64,000 nucleotides of DNA from Marinoscillum sp964351625 (GTDB lineage: Bacteria; Bacteroidota; Bacteroidia; Cytophagales; Cyclobacteriaceae), in NCBI GenBank assembly GCA_964351625.1, contig CAYGOV010000011.1:62001-126000 (forward strand), given 5' to 3'. A program made the translations under genes and the position numbers. Positions 62,692 to 64,000 of the stretch are shown one piece after another. The notes under the pieces were generated by a model. The model saw only the letters and a list, made by a program, of their open reading frames with translations. It did no database searches and had not been told where the DNA came from. The stretch's first letter is position 1. The number at the start of each line of letters is the position of its first letter.

Positions 62692-63174
62692 ATGGCCACA
62701 GCACTCAAAAACTTAAGTTCGCAAAATCTCCAAGGGGTTGCAGACGTATCTGCTAAATCCTTCGGCATAGTAGTTTCCGAATGGAACGAAGAGGTTACAG
62801 AAGCACTCTATTCTGGAGCATTCGAGACCCTCATCAAACTCGGTGTGAAACGTGAAAATATCCACCGCACCAATGTGCCTGGAAGTTTTGAGCTACCCTT
62901 AGGCGCACAATGGATGGCACAGAAAAGCAATATAGATGCAGTCATTACCCTCGGCTGTGTTATTCAAGGGGAAACCCGTCATTTTGATTTTATCTGTCAG
63001 GCATGCGCTAATGGCATCACGGAGGTAGGGTTGAAATATGACAAGCCAGTCATTTTCGGAGTACTCACCACAGAAACCCAAAAACAAGCATTAGACCGTG
63101 CCGGAGGACGTCATGGAAACAAAGGTGATGAAGCTGCCACCACGGCAGTTAAAATGTTGAGTATCGTAAAATAG
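62692..63174 (+). CDS. ribH: 6,7-dimethyl-8-ribityllumazine synthase
   Basis: This 160-residue enzyme makes the last intermediate of riboflavin. Seen motifs are FGIVVSEWNEEVTEAL, VPGSFELPLGAQ (about 60-75), GCVIQGETRHFDFIC with the catalytic His, and FGVLTTETQKQALDRAGG. No other riboflavin genes lie in the window. It starts 3 bases after a terminator T-run. The aspartokinase gene follows after 7 bp. Confidence 0.97.
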   Translation: MATALKNLSSQNLQGVADVSAKSFGIVVSEWNEEVTEALYSGAFETLIKLGVKRENIHRTNVPGSFELPLGAQWMAQKSNIDAVITLGCVIQGETRHFDFICQACANGITEVGLKYDKPVIFGVLTTETQKQALDRAGGRHGNKGDEAATTAVKMLSIVK

Positions 63175-63181
63175 TATTCTG

Positions 63182-64000
63182 ATGAAAGTAATGAAATTTG
63201 GAGGAACCTCTGTCGGTTCTCCGGAGCGGATGCAAGAGGTAGCACAGATCATTTCTGGTGTTGAGGGCAAAAAAATAGTGGTATTGTCAGCAGTCTCTGG
63301 CACTACTAACATATTGGTCTCCATTTCCGAGGCGTGTCAAAAGGGTGATTTAGAAAGTGCAAAAGGTATTTCAAATGAACTCAGGGCTAAATACTTTGAC
63401 TTTATTGGGACGCTTTTTGGGACTAGCGAAACTTTCAACTCAAATAAAACTTTCGTAAATCAGGTTTTTGATCACATAAATCAACTTATCTCTGAGAAGT
63501 ATAGCAGCCAAGTTGACAAAATGCTATTGGCTCAAGGCGAAATGCTTTCCACAAAATTCTTTACCGATTACCTAGGGACTTTAAATATTCCCTGCACAAT
63601 GATCATGGCTCAGGATTTCATGACATTGGATCAATATGCAGAGCCTGACTTAAAATCAACCCTTTCGCAACTGAAATCTATACTTGCTGGCGTATCGGAT
63701 GATATCATCATTACTCAGGGTTACGTGGCGCGAAACGTGAATGGCGGCATGGATAACCTCCGAAGAGGTGGGAGTGACTACACTGCCACAATCATTGGTG
63801 CGGTCCTCAAAGCAGAAGAAATCCAAATCTGGACAGACATTGACGGGATGCATAACAATGACCCACGCATTGTAAAAAACACCCATCCCATTGCCAAACT
63901 GAGCTTTGAAGAAGCCAGCGAGCTTGCCTATTTTGGTGCAAAAGTCCTTCACCCTCATTGCATAGTGCCAGCACAGGTGCATGAAGTGCCAGTTCGGATC
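63182..64000 (+). CDS. aspartokinase, 3' end outside window
   Basis: From ATG 63182 the frame is open for 273 codons to the window end. The start MKVMKFGGTSVGSPERMQE is the aspartokinase signature. Further motifs are NGGMDNLRRGGSDYTATIIG and WTDIDGMHNNDPRIVK, the kinase core. It phosphorylates aspartate for lysine, threonine and methionine synthesis. Whether a homoserine dehydrogenase is fused behind (ThrA) or not (LysC) cannot be seen. Confidence 0.93.
   Translation, partial: MKVMKFGGTSVGSPERMQEVAQIISGVEGKKIVVLSAVSGTTNILVSISEACQKGDLESAKGISNELRAKYFDFIGTLFGTSETFNSNKTFVNQVFDHINQLISEKYSSQVDKMLLAQGEMLSTKFFTDYLGTLNIPCTMIMAQDFMTLDQYAEPDLKSTLSQLKSILAGVSDDIIITQGYVARNVNGGMDNLRRGGSDYTATIIGAVLKAEEIQIWTDIDGMHNNDPRIVKNTHPIAKLSFEEASELAYFGAKVLHPHCIVPAQVHEVPVRI

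Noticed and set aside
62640..62692. FMN riboswitch before ribH
   Set aside because: The space is only about 50 bases and holds a plain terminator hairpin; the RFN element needs well over 100 bases with several stems.

Overview
The window looks like the chromosome of a Bacteroidota bacterium, most likely a marine Cytophagales-type organism. Evidence: a type IX secretion C-terminal sorting domain, a hybrid two-component system (HTCS), a TonB receptor/DUF4249 pair, the rpmG-DUF4295-ftsY block, bacillithiol genes, an RAYT transposase with its REP palindromes, and several promoters fitting the Bacteroidota pattern TTG-N18..20-TAnnTTTG. DNA is about 40% G+C and densely coding. I saw no tRNA, rRNA, CRISPR array or complete insertion sequence.

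Layout. 1-4.8 kb: the 3' part of a large RecQ-UvrD fusion helicase, an HNH endonuclease 10 bp behind it, then six copies of a 10-bp core (AACCGTATGT) spaced 22-23 bp, and an HU-like gene. 4.9-9.1 kb is a degraded accessory stretch: an esterase, a frameshifted RAYT flanked and invaded by REP sequences, a composite inverted repeat, an SRPBCC/GyrI-like gene broken by one in-frame TAG, a DMT permease, and a 128-bp element with inverted ends. 9.1-20.6 kb holds the most system-like region: an HTCS gene followed by a three-gene operon (Kre9/KNH-like protein, 1828-residue FG-GAP/fibronectin/cadherin T9SS protein, exported caspase-like peptidase). Between them lie a good promoter and two perfect 17-bp direct repeats ending at the -33 box, a candidate operator for the HTCS.

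20.8-28.5 kb: a small orphan gene, an unknown 713-residue exported protein, a hydrolase-OsmC fusion, DUF6134-type and TPR proteins, a membrane AraC regulator, ftsY, DUF4295 and rpmG. 28.7-35.4 kb: yifB, a six-helix membrane protein, and an overlapping operon of neutral-ceramidase-like, D-serine-dehydratase/D-threonine-aldolase-like, GH3 and bestrophin genes. 35.4-50.9 kb: an ABC permease, lipA, a bacilliredoxin beside an RYS-repeat protein, a fused E1 alpha/beta dehydrogenase, an M16 peptidase with ispF, a lipoprotein, mnmD, an MFS permease, and DUF4249 with a TonB receptor. 51.1-64 kb: cydAB, a rimO-bshC-FTHF cyclo-ligase-ypdA operon, a DUF6452/DUF6048 pair, recF-DUF721, pdhA, a TPR protein, ribH, and the start of an aspartokinase that runs off the window.

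The genes work together mainly in three ways: bacillithiol synthesis and use (bshC, ypdA, ytxJ), the HTCS-controlled cell-surface operon, and the ceramidase/D-amino-acid/GH3 operon that may salvage lipid or wall material. Two intrinsic terminators sit unusually just upstream of ftsY and ribH. All functional calls come from motif recognition in translated sequence; no database search was run.
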